42,586 nucleotides of DNA, from positions 1 through 42,586 of the forward strand of contig JAFCDB010000009.1 in assembly GCA_017609885.1 (NCBI GenBank), written 5' to 3'. The translations under genes and the position numbers were made by a program. Origin of the DNA: Candidatus Pacearchaeota archaeon. GTDB taxonomy: Archaea; Nanobdellota; Nanobdellia; Pacearchaeales; GW2011-AR1. Below the pieces are notes generated by a model, which was given only the letters and a program-made list of their open reading frames with translations, was not told where the DNA came from and searched no databases. Positions within the stretch are counted from its first letter, which is position 1, and the number at the start of each line of letters is the position of its first letter. Shown here piece after piece: positions 16,076 through 24,220 of this stretch.

Positions 16076-16356
16076 TTTGGGGAAGGGAAGGGGAAAAGAA
16101 AGGGAAAAATTGCTCGCTCCGCTCGATATATTTTGGGAAGGGGAAATAGGGAAGGGGAAGAATTTTTCCCTCGTCGCTCAAGAAAAATTCTAGGGAAATC
16201 TGTTAATGCTGAAAATTCTAGAATGATTTGTAGATACTGTTTTCTTAGGTTGGAATAAAGTAATTTAAATCATAGTAAATATTGTTCCATACATTACCAG
16301 AATTCCTGCGGAGAATCCTGCTGGAAGCGGATTCGAGAGCATTTCCCTTCCCCAAA
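16076..16356. repeat. Intergenic structured unit, copy 2, with 14-bp terminal inverted repeats
   Basis: A 281-bp non-coding unit bounded by perfect inverted repeats TTTGGGGAAGGGAA (16076-16089) and TTCCCTTCCCCAAA (16343-16356). Inside are an inverted pair GAATTTTTC / GAAAAATTC, the conserved block CATAGTAAATATTGTTC...ACATTA.CAG and a 22-base hairpin at 16313-16334. It is homologous to 13483-13735. No ORF of note is present. It could be a MITE-like mobile unit or a structured RNA. Confidence 0.78.
16313..16334. other. Covarying hairpin in unit copy 2
   Basis: The stem is GAATCC / GGATTC with a bulged T, then GCT / AGC closing loop GGA. It is perfectly paired, the same length as the hairpin of copy 1 (13697-13718), and differs from it by compensatory changes. 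A conserved unpaired-looking block lies directly upstream in both copies. Confidence 0.75.
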
Positions 16357-16420
16357 GAACAAGAGTATTCCCCTTCCCAACCACAGAAAAAATTATAAAT
16401 CTTAATTTTCTTAAATTAAC

Positions 16421-16633
16421 ATGGAAGATAAACTTAGTATCACGATAATAATAGAAACAGAAGAAACCAACAATGGAGAGGTTTTTGTAGCTTTAAGTCC
16501 AGAAATTAATGTTCCTGCAGAAGGAAAAACAATTGAGGAAGTAAGGGAAAAATTTATTGAAGGGGTTACATTATATTTAGAAACTTTTCCTGAAGAAAGA
16601 AGATTTCTTGTTAAAGAAGAAAAAAATGTTTGA
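16421..16633 (+). CDS. hicB: HicB-like antitoxin
   Basis: A 70-residue protein with the HicB/RNase-H-like partial fold: beta strands ITIIIETEETNNGEVFVALSPEI, then GKTIEEVREKFIEGVTLYLE. HicB proteins neutralise the mRNA-cleaving HicA toxin and repress their own operon. No C-terminal DNA-binding domain is seen, so it is a minimal form. A TATA-like AATTATAAATC lies about 25 bases before the ATG. The expected hicA partner is found only as a decayed trace just downstream, so this may be an orphan antitoxin. Confidence 0.75.
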   Translation: MEDKLSITIIIETEETNNGEVFVALSPEINVPAEGKTIEEVREKFIEGVTLYLETFPEERRFLVKEEKNV

Positions 16634-16634
16634 A

Positions 16635-16810
16635 ATGCCAATGATATCAAAAATTTTTCTATAGAAATTCATCCTTTGGAATTCCAGTAATTCTGCAAAT
16701 TCTCAAAAAGACTCCAATGGTTGTAATGGCAACACAACGGTTACATGAACCTTTCCATTTGAAAGAGACATATGGTTGCTTTTTCTGCTTTTTATTTCAT
16801 ATTCTTTTTA
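16635..16810 (+). pseudogene. Possible decayed hicA toxin gene
   Basis: Two bases after the hicB stop, MPMISK (ATG at 16635) resembles the HicA N-terminus but meets a stop after nine codons. In the next frame, PVILQILKKTPMVVMATQRLHE loosely follows the HicA pattern (V.K.L.K.GF...RQ.GSH). At least one frameshift and several replacements would be needed. The similarity is by eye only and weak. Otherwise this gap holds no gene that I can see. Confidence 0.3.
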
Positions 16811-16857
16811 AAGCAGAACTTTAATAATTTTTTCACCATTTAAAGTTTTAGAAGTTT

Positions 16858-19734
16858 TCATTCTCCTTTCTCCAGCTTCAAACTAATAACCTTACTAATC
16901 CCATTATTCATTGAAACCCCATAAAGAGTATTTGCCCCAGAAATTATAGAATCATTATGCGAAATAACAATATACTGCCCACTTTCCATATATTTCTTCA
17001 ACAAATTTGACAAAAGCTCACTATTTCTCTTGTCAAGTGCCGCATCAATTTCATCAAGAATGTAAAAACTATAAGGATTATATTTCTGAATTGAAAAAAT
17101 AAGCGAAAGAGCAATAAGTGTCTGCTCCCCTCCTGACAGGGACGAAACATCAAAATATTTTCCCTTTCCAACTTTCAAAGTAATCGCAACACCTCCAGAA
17201 AAAATATCTTCTTTATTCTCAATTTCTAAATAGGCCTTTCCTTTTGGACTGAGTTGAGAAAAATTATCTGAAAAAAGTTCATTTATTGCCTTAAAAGTTT
17301 TCATAAATGTTCTTTTTTTCTTAATATCAATTTCTTTGATAATTTCCAAAATATCGTCGCGCTCTTTTTCAAGCTGCTCAACTTTTCCATAAATTTTCTC
17401 ATACTCCCGTTTTATTTTTTCATAAGTTTCCAACGCCCGCAAATTAACAGAACCAATTGTTGCAATTGTCTGTTCACTTTTTCTTAATTTTTCCTCTAAA
17501 AATGCAACAGGGCCTTTGATAAATTCAACACCCTCAAATTCCCTTAATTCATATTCAAAAGATTCTTTCATCGCAGAAATTTTTGCTTTATCAATTTTAA
17601 ATTGGTTCACAATATCTTCAAAACGCGACATTGCATTTTGCTTATTTACTAAAAGAGCATTCAATTGTTTAACATTTTCCTGAATTGTTGTTTTTTCATC
17701 ATACAATCTCTTAAATTTTTTACTAAGTTCCTCCGAAGCTTTTTCCTTTGCTGTTAATTGTTCTTGATTTTCGTTTAAATCATTAGAAAGATGTTTTACT
17801 TCTAAACTAATTTCTTGTTTATCTTTTCCAATATTTTTAATTACATTTTTGATACTCTCAATTTCTCTTTCTTTATATAAAATTGTCGTATCGAGATTTT
17901 CATCTGTTCTCGAAGATATTTCCTGCATTTCAAAAAAAAGCTTGTCATGTTTTTCTTCAATATTTTCAAATGGATTAATAGCTTTTTCTAATTTTTTTTC
18001 CTTTTCTTTTAATTCATTTAACTCAGATTTTATTATTTTTTCATTTTCCAAAATTCTCTTCATCTGCTGTTTTTTCTCACTTAATTGATCTAATTTCACT
18101 AACTCTTGCTGTCTGCCTGAAAGAGAAATTCTCATTGTCTGCAGATTTTTTGTTAAGTCTTGGTATTTTTCTTCAAATTTTTTCCCTGACAAAATAAAAT
18201 TTTTTATCTTACCATTATAAACAGATATTTTTTTATTTGTATCTTCAACAATTTTTTGAATATGCGCTTTTGTTAATTTTGTCTGGCAAATTGGACAGAA
18301 AGTATTTTTAGGAAGGTTCAATTTTAATTTTTCTCTTTTTGCAAGATCTGATTTCAAAATAGAAATTGAGCTTTCTGATGCTATTTTTTTGCTGTTAATT
18401 TTATCAAGTTGTTTTTCAGTTTCTTCTATCTTTAATTTCAAATCATTAATCTGTAATTCGCATTCTTCGATTGTTTCCGACGATAAATTTTCAGAAAGAG
18501 AATTTATCTGCCCAAAAAGGAATTTCGAATCTGCGGAAAGTTTCTGAATAAATTTCTCTTTATCCCTTGTTCTTTCCTTAAGTGAATTAAACTCTGTTCT
18601 CTTTGCATAGAAATTTGAACGCTCTTCCTCAATTTTTCCGAGTTCAGTTTTTTTCTTGGCTAATTCCTCCTGTCTTTTTGAAATAATCGGACTTTTCTTT
18701 TTCAAATCAATCAATTCTTTTTCAGTCTCAACAATGTTCTCCACAAGCTCCTTTTTCCTAACCTCATTTTCAGCAAGTTTCTTTTCAAAATTTTCCTTTC
18801 TTGCTTTGTCTGACGCAATCTTTACATTAAGTTCAGTAATCTCTTCATTTAGTGTTTCTCTTTCAAAGCCAGTTGTTTTTTGAATATGTTCATTTATCTC
18901 CTCAACTCTTTTTTCTTTTTGATTTATTTCACTATTTATTTCTTCTATTTCATTTTTGAATTTATTTTTGTAGTCTGAATTTTTCCCTATTTCTTTTTCA
19001 ATATTTTTAATTTCCTTTGATTTTTCTTCAATATTTCTTTTTATAATTGTTGCCTTGCATTGTTTTATTGACTTTTCTAATTCCTTGAAGCGCAGGGCTT
19101 GTTTTCTTTCCTGCTCTAAATTTTTTAAATAAGAACTTCTTTCTCTTAAAACAGCTCCAACTTCTTTTATTTTCTGTTCTGTTTTTTCAATTTCATGCAA
19201 AGATTTTTGCTTTCGCATTTCATAAACTGAAATTCCTGCAACTTCTTCAATTATTTCACGCCTTTCATCAGAACGCATTTTAACCAGTCGCGAAATTCCT
19301 CCCTGCAAAATTATATTGAAACCGTTTGGGTCAATTCCTGCCTGTGACAAAAGTTCCAAAATTTCCTGCCGCGTTTTTGTTTCGCCGTTTATTTTATACA
19401 AACTTGTGCCCTTTTTTCTGACAATCCTCCTAAGATGAACTTCCTCTGAATCTAAAGAAAATAAGCGCTTGGAATTATCAAAAACCAAATCTACAAATGC
19501 TTCCTTACTTGGTTTTTTTGCCTTTGTTCCCTGGAAAATCAGATTAGATGATTTTGCAGCCCGCATGCTTTTTGCACTTAATCTTCCTAAGACAAAACAC
19601 AGAGCATCTGAAATATTTGATTTACCTGAACCATTTGGTCCAATAATAACATTTATATCCTTGTCAAAAGGAATCTCTGTTTTAGTCGCAAAACTTTTGA
19701 AACCTGAGACCACTATTTTTTTTATATGAGTCAT
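16858..19734 (-). CDS. smc: SMC-like ATPase with a Rad50-type zinc hook instead of a hinge
   Basis: A 958-residue ABC-ATPase of the SMC/Rad50 superfamily. The N-terminal head is SMC-like: VVSGFKSFATKTEI and Walker A GPNGSGKSN at residues 32-40. The C-terminal head has the signature LSGGEQ near 866 and Walker B FYILDEIDAALD near 894, the SMC form. Long coiled coils fill both halves. At the exact centre (C480, C483) is TFCPICQT, a CxxC zinc hook as in Rad50, with coiled coil on both sides and no room for the ~150-residue SMC hinge. It probably tethers or compacts DNA. It could be the main SMC of this organism. No kleisin or Mre11 gene is adjacent. Confidence 0.88.
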   Translation of the reverse strand: MTHIKKIVVSGFKSFATKTEIPFDKDINVIIGPNGSGKSNISDALCFVLGRLSAKSMRAAKSSNLIFQGTKAKKPSKEAFVDLVFDNSKRLFSLDSEEVHLRRIVRKKGTSLYKINGETKTRQEILELLSQAGIDPNGFNIILQGGISRLVKMRSDERREIIEEVAGISVYEMRKQKSLHEIEKTEQKIKEVGAVLRERSSYLKNLEQERKQALRFKELEKSIKQCKATIIKRNIEEKSKEIKNIEKEIGKNSDYKNKFKNEIEEINSEINQKEKRVEEINEHIQKTTGFERETLNEEITELNVKIASDKARKENFEKKLAENEVRKKELVENIVETEKELIDLKKKSPIISKRQEELAKKKTELGKIEEERSNFYAKRTEFNSLKERTRDKEKFIQKLSADSKFLFGQINSLSENLSSETIEECELQINDLKLKIEETEKQLDKINSKKIASESSISILKSDLAKREKLKLNLPKNTFCPICQTKLTKAHIQKIVEDTNKKISVYNGKIKNFILSGKKFEEKYQDLTKNLQTMRISLSGRQQELVKLDQLSEKKQQMKRILENEKIIKSELNELKEKEKKLEKAINPFENIEEKHDKLFFEMQEISSRTDENLDTTILYKEREIESIKNVIKNIGKDKQEISLEVKHLSNDLNENQEQLTAKEKASEELSKKFKRLYDEKTTIQENVKQLNALLVNKQNAMSRFEDIVNQFKIDKAKISAMKESFEYELREFEGVEFIKGPVAFLEEKLRKSEQTIATIGSVNLRALETYEKIKREYEKIYGKVEQLEKERDDILEIIKEIDIKKKRTFMKTFKAINELFSDNFSQLSPKGKAYLEIENKEDIFSGGVAITLKVGKGKYFDVSSLSGGEQTLIALSLIFSIQKYNPYSFYILDEIDAALDKRNSELLSNLLKKYMESGQYIVISHNDSIISGANTLYGVSMNNGISKVISLKLEKGE

Positions 19735-19783
19735 GGTTAGTCTAAGTTCAGAAGTTTTTTAAAGCTTTATTTGATAGAGTTTT

Positions 19784-20023
19784 ATGGAAATAAGCACAGA
19801 TTATAATTTAGCTTATCAAGTTTTTCTTAGTGTTTATTCTTCTTTGGCTGTGAATGCGAGATTAAGAAAACCAGAAACTCAGAAAAGGACAGATAAAGTG
19901 ACTCCTATTCCAATTCGTCCTGAAGACAGACATAAAGTATTTCTCTCTCATGACGCTCTTGGAAATCTCGTGGGAACAAGATTAATTTTAACACGCTCGA
20001 AAAAACTAGATTTATATATTTAA
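19784..20023 (+). CDS. Hypothetical 79-residue protein
   Basis: A short ORF starting MEISTDYNLAYQVFLSVYSS, with a basic, proline-containing second half (TPIPIRPEDRHKVFLSHDALG). A TATA-like CTTTATTTG lies about 20 bases before the ATG, and its 3' end overlaps the RNase HII stop by four bases in a convergent arrangement. It lies head-to-head with the SMC gene. No motif is recognised. Real, but unassigned. Confidence 0.5.
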   Translation: MEISTDYNLAYQVFLSVYSSLAVNARLRKPETQKRTDKVTPIPIRPEDRHKVFLSHDALGNLVGTRLILTRSKKLDLYI

Positions 20024-20691
20024 AATAATTTTTTCTGCGACTTGTGCGACTTATGTTTCTTAATCGTCGCCCAACTCTCCCGAAAAATTCCCTTTCCCTT
20101 AAACTCCCCATAATGTTCATAAATAAATTTTCTTGTGAAAGGATCACTTGGATAACCAGAACCAAAATTAATTCCAATTTTCTCTCTTAATTTTTTAATT
20201 TCATTATCTCTTTCAACTTTTGCAATAATACTTGCTGCTGCAACCACAACATGATTTTCATCTGCTTTGTGTTCACAAACAACATTTAAATTACTTCCAC
20301 CTATGAGAAATTTCTCCATATATTCTTTCCAAGATTTTATATTCGCCGAAGGGCAATCAATTATTACTTTTATTTGCTCTTTTTTCTTATTTAATTTGTT
20401 AATTATCATGCTCGTGGCAATTGCTTCTCTTTGATTTAGATTTAATTTATCGCCTGTTTTTCCGTCGATTTCGTCTACTGATATTTTTACTATGTGGTGG
20501 GTTATTGCTGACTCTTTTATTTTTTTTGCTAAAATTTCTCTTTTTTTTGGGAGGATTGTTTTTGAATCCCTGATTCCAAGTTTTACAAATTCTTTTTTTA
20601 TTTTATCATTGATTAAAACTCCTGCAAGAACCATTGGGCCTATAACCGGGCCTCTTCCTGCGTCGTCGATTCCGAGGATTAGTGTTTTCAT
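20020..20691 (-). CDS. rnhB: Ribonuclease HII
   Basis: Cleaves the RNA strand of RNA/DNA hybrids and starts removal of single ribonucleotides from DNA. It is 223 residues long. Active-site segments are GIDDAGRGPVIGPMVLAG at the start (the first Asp pair), VIIDCPSAN in the middle and KADENHVVVAAASIIAKVERD. The C-terminus, KSQKKLF, fits the same short PCNA-binding-like tail as FEN1 and PolB in this window. The gene is convergent with the 79-residue ORF. Confidence 0.95.
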   Translation of the reverse strand: MKTLILGIDDAGRGPVIGPMVLAGVLINDKIKKEFVKLGIRDSKTILPKKREILAKKIKESAITHHIVKISVDEIDGKTGDKLNLNQREAIATSMIINKLNKKKEQIKVIIDCPSANIKSWKEYMEKFLIGGSNLNVVCEHKADENHVVVAAASIIAKVERDNEIKKLREKIGINFGSGYPSDPFTRKFIYEHYGEFKGKGIFRESWATIKKHKSHKSQKKLF

Positions 20692-20800
20692 AATTATTTA
20701 AAAAGAGATGGATATAAAAATGTTTATCTTTTATAAAAATTTATTTTCTGCAAAACAACTTTCGAAACTCTTAAAAACAAAGTAATCGTCGAAAATCCAT

Positions 20801-20875
20801 AGCGGAATGGAGCAGTCTGGAGTGCTCGTCGGGCCCATAACCCGGAGGTCGGAGGTTCAAATCCTTCTTCCGCTA
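20801..20875 (+). tRNA. Initiator tRNA-Met (CAT)
   Basis: A full cloverleaf: acceptor AGCGGAA / TTCCGCT, D arm GAGC...GCTC, anticodon stem with three consecutive G-C pairs (CGGG / CCCG) and loop CCCATAA, T arm GGAGG-TTCAAAT-CCTTC, discriminator A. A1-U72 plus the GGG/CCC anticodon stem marks the initiator rather than the elongator tRNA. CCA is not encoded. A T-rich run follows. Confidence 0.93.
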
Positions 20876-20920
20876 TTTTTAATATTGATTTGAACCCTTG
20901 GGTTTATGTTTCAAACAAAG

Positions 20921-20993
20921 TTCGGAATGTAGCGAGCGACTTTGTCGCGACGCCAAATCCCTCTTCCGCTATTTTTTAATATTGATTTGAACT
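20921..20993 (+). pseudogene. Truncated tandem copy of the initiator tRNA 3' end
   Basis: About 95 bases after the tRNA, its 3' end and flank recur (CTCTTCCGCTATTTTTTAAT and on into ATTGATTTGAAC). The duplicate is preceded by AGTTCGGAATGTAGC, which resembles the tRNA 5' part AGCGGAATGGAGC. The middle of the tRNA is missing, so it is a decayed partial duplication or an old integration scar. Confidence 0.6.
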
Positions 20994-21002
20994 GGAGGTT
21001 TA

Positions 21003-21494
21003 TTAATTCTCAGTATGAATCATTTGATTGACAACTACTTGAGAGAGTTCAGTTGATCCTTTTAATTTTTTCTTATTATATTTTTCTATTTCTTGTTCAA
21101 CAATTTCCTGAAGGTGTGCATACATTTTTTGCACATATTTATTTCCTATATCTAAATGATTGTTTGCATAAACAAACCCCCCTGTTTTATGATTGAACAA
21201 AACTGATTTTTCCCTTGCAAGCTGACTATACTTGTCTTCCTTATCTTCTCGCAAATTTTCTGGAACAGCCATAGCTATATAATTTAATCTCCAGCCTCTT
21301 TCTTCCAGATTTCCTAAAAGGAATTCTTTTCCATCCTTAAATAAAATAATCCAGTCATTATCTTGAGTGTGATATCTGACATTTTCATTAACTGGATTTA
21401 TTCTTCTCGCATCGACTATTTTTCCAATCATGTAAACTGCATCAAAACCAATCACTTTAGGAACATATTTCTTAAAATCCTTCTCTGAAACCAT
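21003..21494 (-). CDS. Hypothetical 163-residue protein
   Basis: A soluble alpha/beta protein. The first half is beta-rich (FDAVYMIGKIVDARRINP, NDWIILFKDGKEFLLGNLEERGWRLNY), and a long charged helical C-terminus follows (KYVQKMYAHLQEIVEQEIEKYNKKK). No signal peptide, membrane helix or catalytic motif is visible. The gene lies between the initiator tRNA remnant and repeat copy 2 and reads toward the tRNA. Coding character is good, but no family is recognised. Confidence 0.65.
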   Translation of the reverse strand: MVSEKDFKKYVPKVIGFDAVYMIGKIVDARRINPVNENVRYHTQDNDWIILFKDGKEFLLGNLEERGWRLNYIAMAVPENLREDKEDKYSQLAREKSVLFNHKTGGFVYANNHLDIGNKYVQKMYAHLQEIVEQEIEKYNKKKLKGSTELSQVVVNQMIHTEN

Positions 21495-21537
21495 TAAAAT
21501 ACAAGGAAATCAAAATATAAAAATTTTGTGAGTTTTC

Positions 21538-21645
21538 AGGCTTTGGTGAAACCATTAAATTTTTGAACATTTTTCTCAATTCCCTACCCGCCCGCCCAGC
21601 ATTGCTCGACGTGATTTGTCTCGCAATGTAGATTTTAAATTGAGA
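21538..21645. repeat. 108-bp intergenic repeat, copy 2 (G4 motif plus nested hairpin)
   Basis: Same length and order as 4807-4914 with two substitutions: one in the outer arm, which here makes CTCAATT / AATTGAG perfectly paired, and one in the apical loop of the inner hairpin. The complement holds GGGCGGGCGGGTAGGG. It sits between a minus-strand gene start and the promoter of the CYTH-acetate operon. Confidence 0.9.
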
Positions 21646-21696
21646 GTTTTCATAATATTTATATACCTCACCAATCCTTATTAGTAAATAAAGAGG

Positions 21697-22287
21697 ATGG
21701 TATTGCTAGAAGTTGAAACAAAAGTTAGAATTGGTTCTGAAAAGGTTCCTGAGCTTAGAGATAAAGTTAGAAAGATAGCTAAATTTGATAAGAAAGAAAA
21801 GAGAGCAGATGATTATTTTGCTTTGAAAAAAAAATTCAGAAGGCATGGATACCCAAAAAAAGCGTTTAGAATAAGGAGCAACGGAAAAAAGTATGTTATT
21901 AATTTTAAAAAATGGCTGATAAAATATTGGGATAAACAGGTTGTTGTCAAGGAGGAATTTGAATTTGAAACAGAGCATCCTGAAGAATTTCTGGCTTTGA
22001 TGAAAGATTTAGGTTTTGTCCAGTGGATGAAAAAATTCAAGACAACTGAATCTTACAATCATAAAAAAGACAAAAGAATTATTATTGAGATAAACCATGT
22101 GAAGCATCTTGGGTATTTTATGGAAATGGAGTATATTTGCAAAAAAAGCGAGATGAAAAAAGCTAAATCAAAAATCAAAGGAGTTCTCAGTGAATTAGGA
22201 ATTGAACAAAAACAAATCGACAATACAGGATACACAAGAATGTTGTGGGACAGAGGAATAAAGGGAAGAAAACATTGGGTTGATTAA
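21697..22287 (+). CDS. CYTH-domain protein (CyaB / triphosphatase-like)
   Basis: A 196-residue member of the CYTH family, whose beta-tunnel binds triphosphates and divalent metal. The hallmark ExExK is at the N-terminus (LLEVETKVRI). Later basic and acidic strands, such as FRIRSNGKKYVINFKKW, KEEFEFET and RIIIEINHVKHLGYFMEMEY, fit the tunnel. Archaeal relatives include class IV adenylate cyclase-like and thiamine- or tripolyphosphatase-like enzymes, so the substrate is open. It is the first gene of the operon leading to acetyl-CoA synthetase, which releases pyrophosphate; a link in phosphate metabolism is only a guess. TATA box ATATTTATATACC is near 21655. Confidence 0.88.
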   Translation: MVLLEVETKVRIGSEKVPELRDKVRKIAKFDKKEKRADDYFALKKKFRRHGYPKKAFRIRSNGKKYVINFKKWLIKYWDKQVVVKEEFEFETEHPEEFLALMKDLGFVQWMKKFKTTESYNHKKDKRIIIEINHVKHLGYFMEMEYICKKSEMKKAKSKIKGVLSELGIEQKQIDNTGYTRMLWDRGIKGRKHWVD

Positions 22288-22288
22288 A

Positions 22289-24220
22289 ATGCCAAAAAAA
22301 TATATTGTAAAAAAGCAGGGAAAATATTTTCCAAGCAGGGAAATGAAAGAAATTGCCTGGGTTAAGGACGAGAAAATCTATTCTGATGCTGGGAAAAATC
22401 CAATAAAATTTTGGGAAGAACTTGCAAAGAAAGGAATTAACTGGGAAGGTAATTGGAAAAAGACTTATGAGGAAAAGCTGCCATATTTTTACTGGTTTAA
22501 GGGAGGGAAGTTAAATTTTTGTGCAAATTGCCTCGACAGATGGATTAAAAAAAAAGGGAGCAAAACTGCTTTGATTTGGGTGCCAGAACCAACTTCTGAA
22601 AAAACAATTAAGATAACATACAAGCAACTGCACGACAGGGTTTGCAGATTTGCAAATGTTTTGAAAAAACAGGGCGTGAAAAAAGGCGACATTGTTGCGA
22701 TTTATCTGCCAATGATTCCTGAAGCACTAATTAGCATGTTAGCTTGCACAAGAATAGGAGCAATTCACTCTGTTGTTTTTTCAGCTTTTTCAGCAGATGC
22801 TCTGAAAACAAGGATTGAAGACGGGAAAGCAAAAATTTTGGTGACTTCTGACGGCTATTATAGAAAAGGTAAAAAAGAAGATTTAGTTGGTAAAGCTAAT
22901 GAGGGTGCCGAAGGAACATCAGTCAAAAAAATAATTGTTGTTCCAAGATTCGGAAAAAAGATTTCAGGAAATAAACTACTTGATTTTAATGAGGAAATTG
23001 AAAAAGCCGAAGAGAAATGCGATTGTGAGTTGATGAATTCTGAAGATACTCTGTTTATATTATATACGAGCGGGACAACAGGAAAGCCAAAGGGAATTGT
23101 GCATGACATTGGGGGATATGCTGTTCAGGCATATTGGACTTGCAAATGGAATTTTAATTTAAGAGAGGGTGATGTGATGTGGTGCACTGCTGACGTCGGA
23201 TGGATAACCGGGCATACTTATGCTTTTTACGGACCCTTGTTAAATGGCTCAACTAGTTTAATTTACGAGGGGGCGCCAAATTTTCCTAATGCAGGGAGGT
23301 GGTGGGAAATTATTGAAAAAAATAAAGTTAGTGTGTTTTATACTGCGCCGACTGCAATCAGGATGTTCATGAAATTTGAAGACAAATATTTGAAAAAATA
23401 CAGTCTTGATAGTTTGAAAATTTTGGGCACTGTTGGCGAGCCGATTGATGAAGATGCTTGGAATTGGTATTTAGAAAAAATTGGGAATGGACGATGTCCG
23501 ATTATTGATACTTGGTGGCAAACTGAAACTGGCGGGACTTTAATCAATGTTTTTCCAGGTATTGGACCGTTTGTTCCTACAATTGCCGGGAAAAGTTTTC
23601 CTGGAACAAAGCACATAATTGTAAATAATGATGGAAAGGAAGTGAAAGAAGGGAAGGCAGGCTCTTTGGTTCAGGTCAGCCCGTTTGCTCCTGGAATGCT
23701 TCATGGAGTTTACAAAAATCCTAAAAAATATATTGAAACATATTGGAAAAGATTTGGAAAGTATTATGATACTAGCGACGGGGCGTATACTAAAAATGGA
23801 TTGATAAGAGTTACAGGGAGGACAGATGATATTATGAAAGTTGCAGGGCATAGATTGTCTACAGCTGAACTGGAAAATGCAATAGCTTCTAATGGGAAGG
23901 TCAGGGAGTGCGCAGTTGTTTCGATTCCTGATAAAATTAAAGGACAGGTTCCTGTTGTTTTTGTTGTTTTGAAAAAAGGCAAAGGTGATGCATCTCTTGA
24001 AAAAGAACTTGTGAGTCATGTTGATAAAAAAATAGGGCCGATTGCAAGACCATCTAAAGTATATTTTGTTGAAGACTTGCCTAAAACAAGAAGCGGAAAA
24101 ATTATGAGGAGAATTTTGAAAAATCTTCTTGCAAATAAAGAACCCAAAGGGTTAATGACTTTAGTTAATCCAGAGATTGTCGATAAAATTAAAAAGATTA
24201 TTGATGAAAAGATAAAATGA
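22289..24220 (+). CDS. acsA: AMP-forming acetyl-CoA synthetase
   Basis: Makes acetyl-CoA from acetate, ATP and CoA via acetyl-AMP. The ATG at 22289 is preferred to the TTG at 22280 in the track. It gives 643 residues, the normal family length. Seen are the adenylate motif YTSGTTGKPKGIVHD, DTWWQTETGG, the hinge region YDTSDGAYTKNGLIRVTGRTDD, and the C-terminal catalytic lysine region KTRSGKIMRRIL. It starts two bases after the CYTH stop, and its own stop overlaps the next gene by four bases. It links the acetyl pool to the ferredoxin oxidoreductase encoded downstream. Confidence 0.96.
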   Translation: MPKKYIVKKQGKYFPSREMKEIAWVKDEKIYSDAGKNPIKFWEELAKKGINWEGNWKKTYEEKLPYFYWFKGGKLNFCANCLDRWIKKKGSKTALIWVPEPTSEKTIKITYKQLHDRVCRFANVLKKQGVKKGDIVAIYLPMIPEALISMLACTRIGAIHSVVFSAFSADALKTRIEDGKAKILVTSDGYYRKGKKEDLVGKANEGAEGTSVKKIIVVPRFGKKISGNKLLDFNEEIEKAEEKCDCELMNSEDTLFILYTSGTTGKPKGIVHDIGGYAVQAYWTCKWNFNLREGDVMWCTADVGWITGHTYAFYGPLLNGSTSLIYEGAPNFPNAGRWWEIIEKNKVSVFYTAPTAIRMFMKFEDKYLKKYSLDSLKILGTVGEPIDEDAWNWYLEKIGNGRCPIIDTWWQTETGGTLINVFPGIGPFVPTIAGKSFPGTKHIIVNNDGKEVKEGKAGSLVQVSPFAPGMLHGVYKNPKKYIETYWKRFGKYYDTSDGAYTKNGLIRVTGRTDDIMKVAGHRLSTAELENAIASNGKVRECAVVSIPDKIKGQVPVVFVVLKKGKGDASLEKELVSHVDKKIGPIARPSKVYFVEDLPKTRSGKIMRRILKNLLANKEPKGLMTLVNPEIVDKIKKIIDEKIK

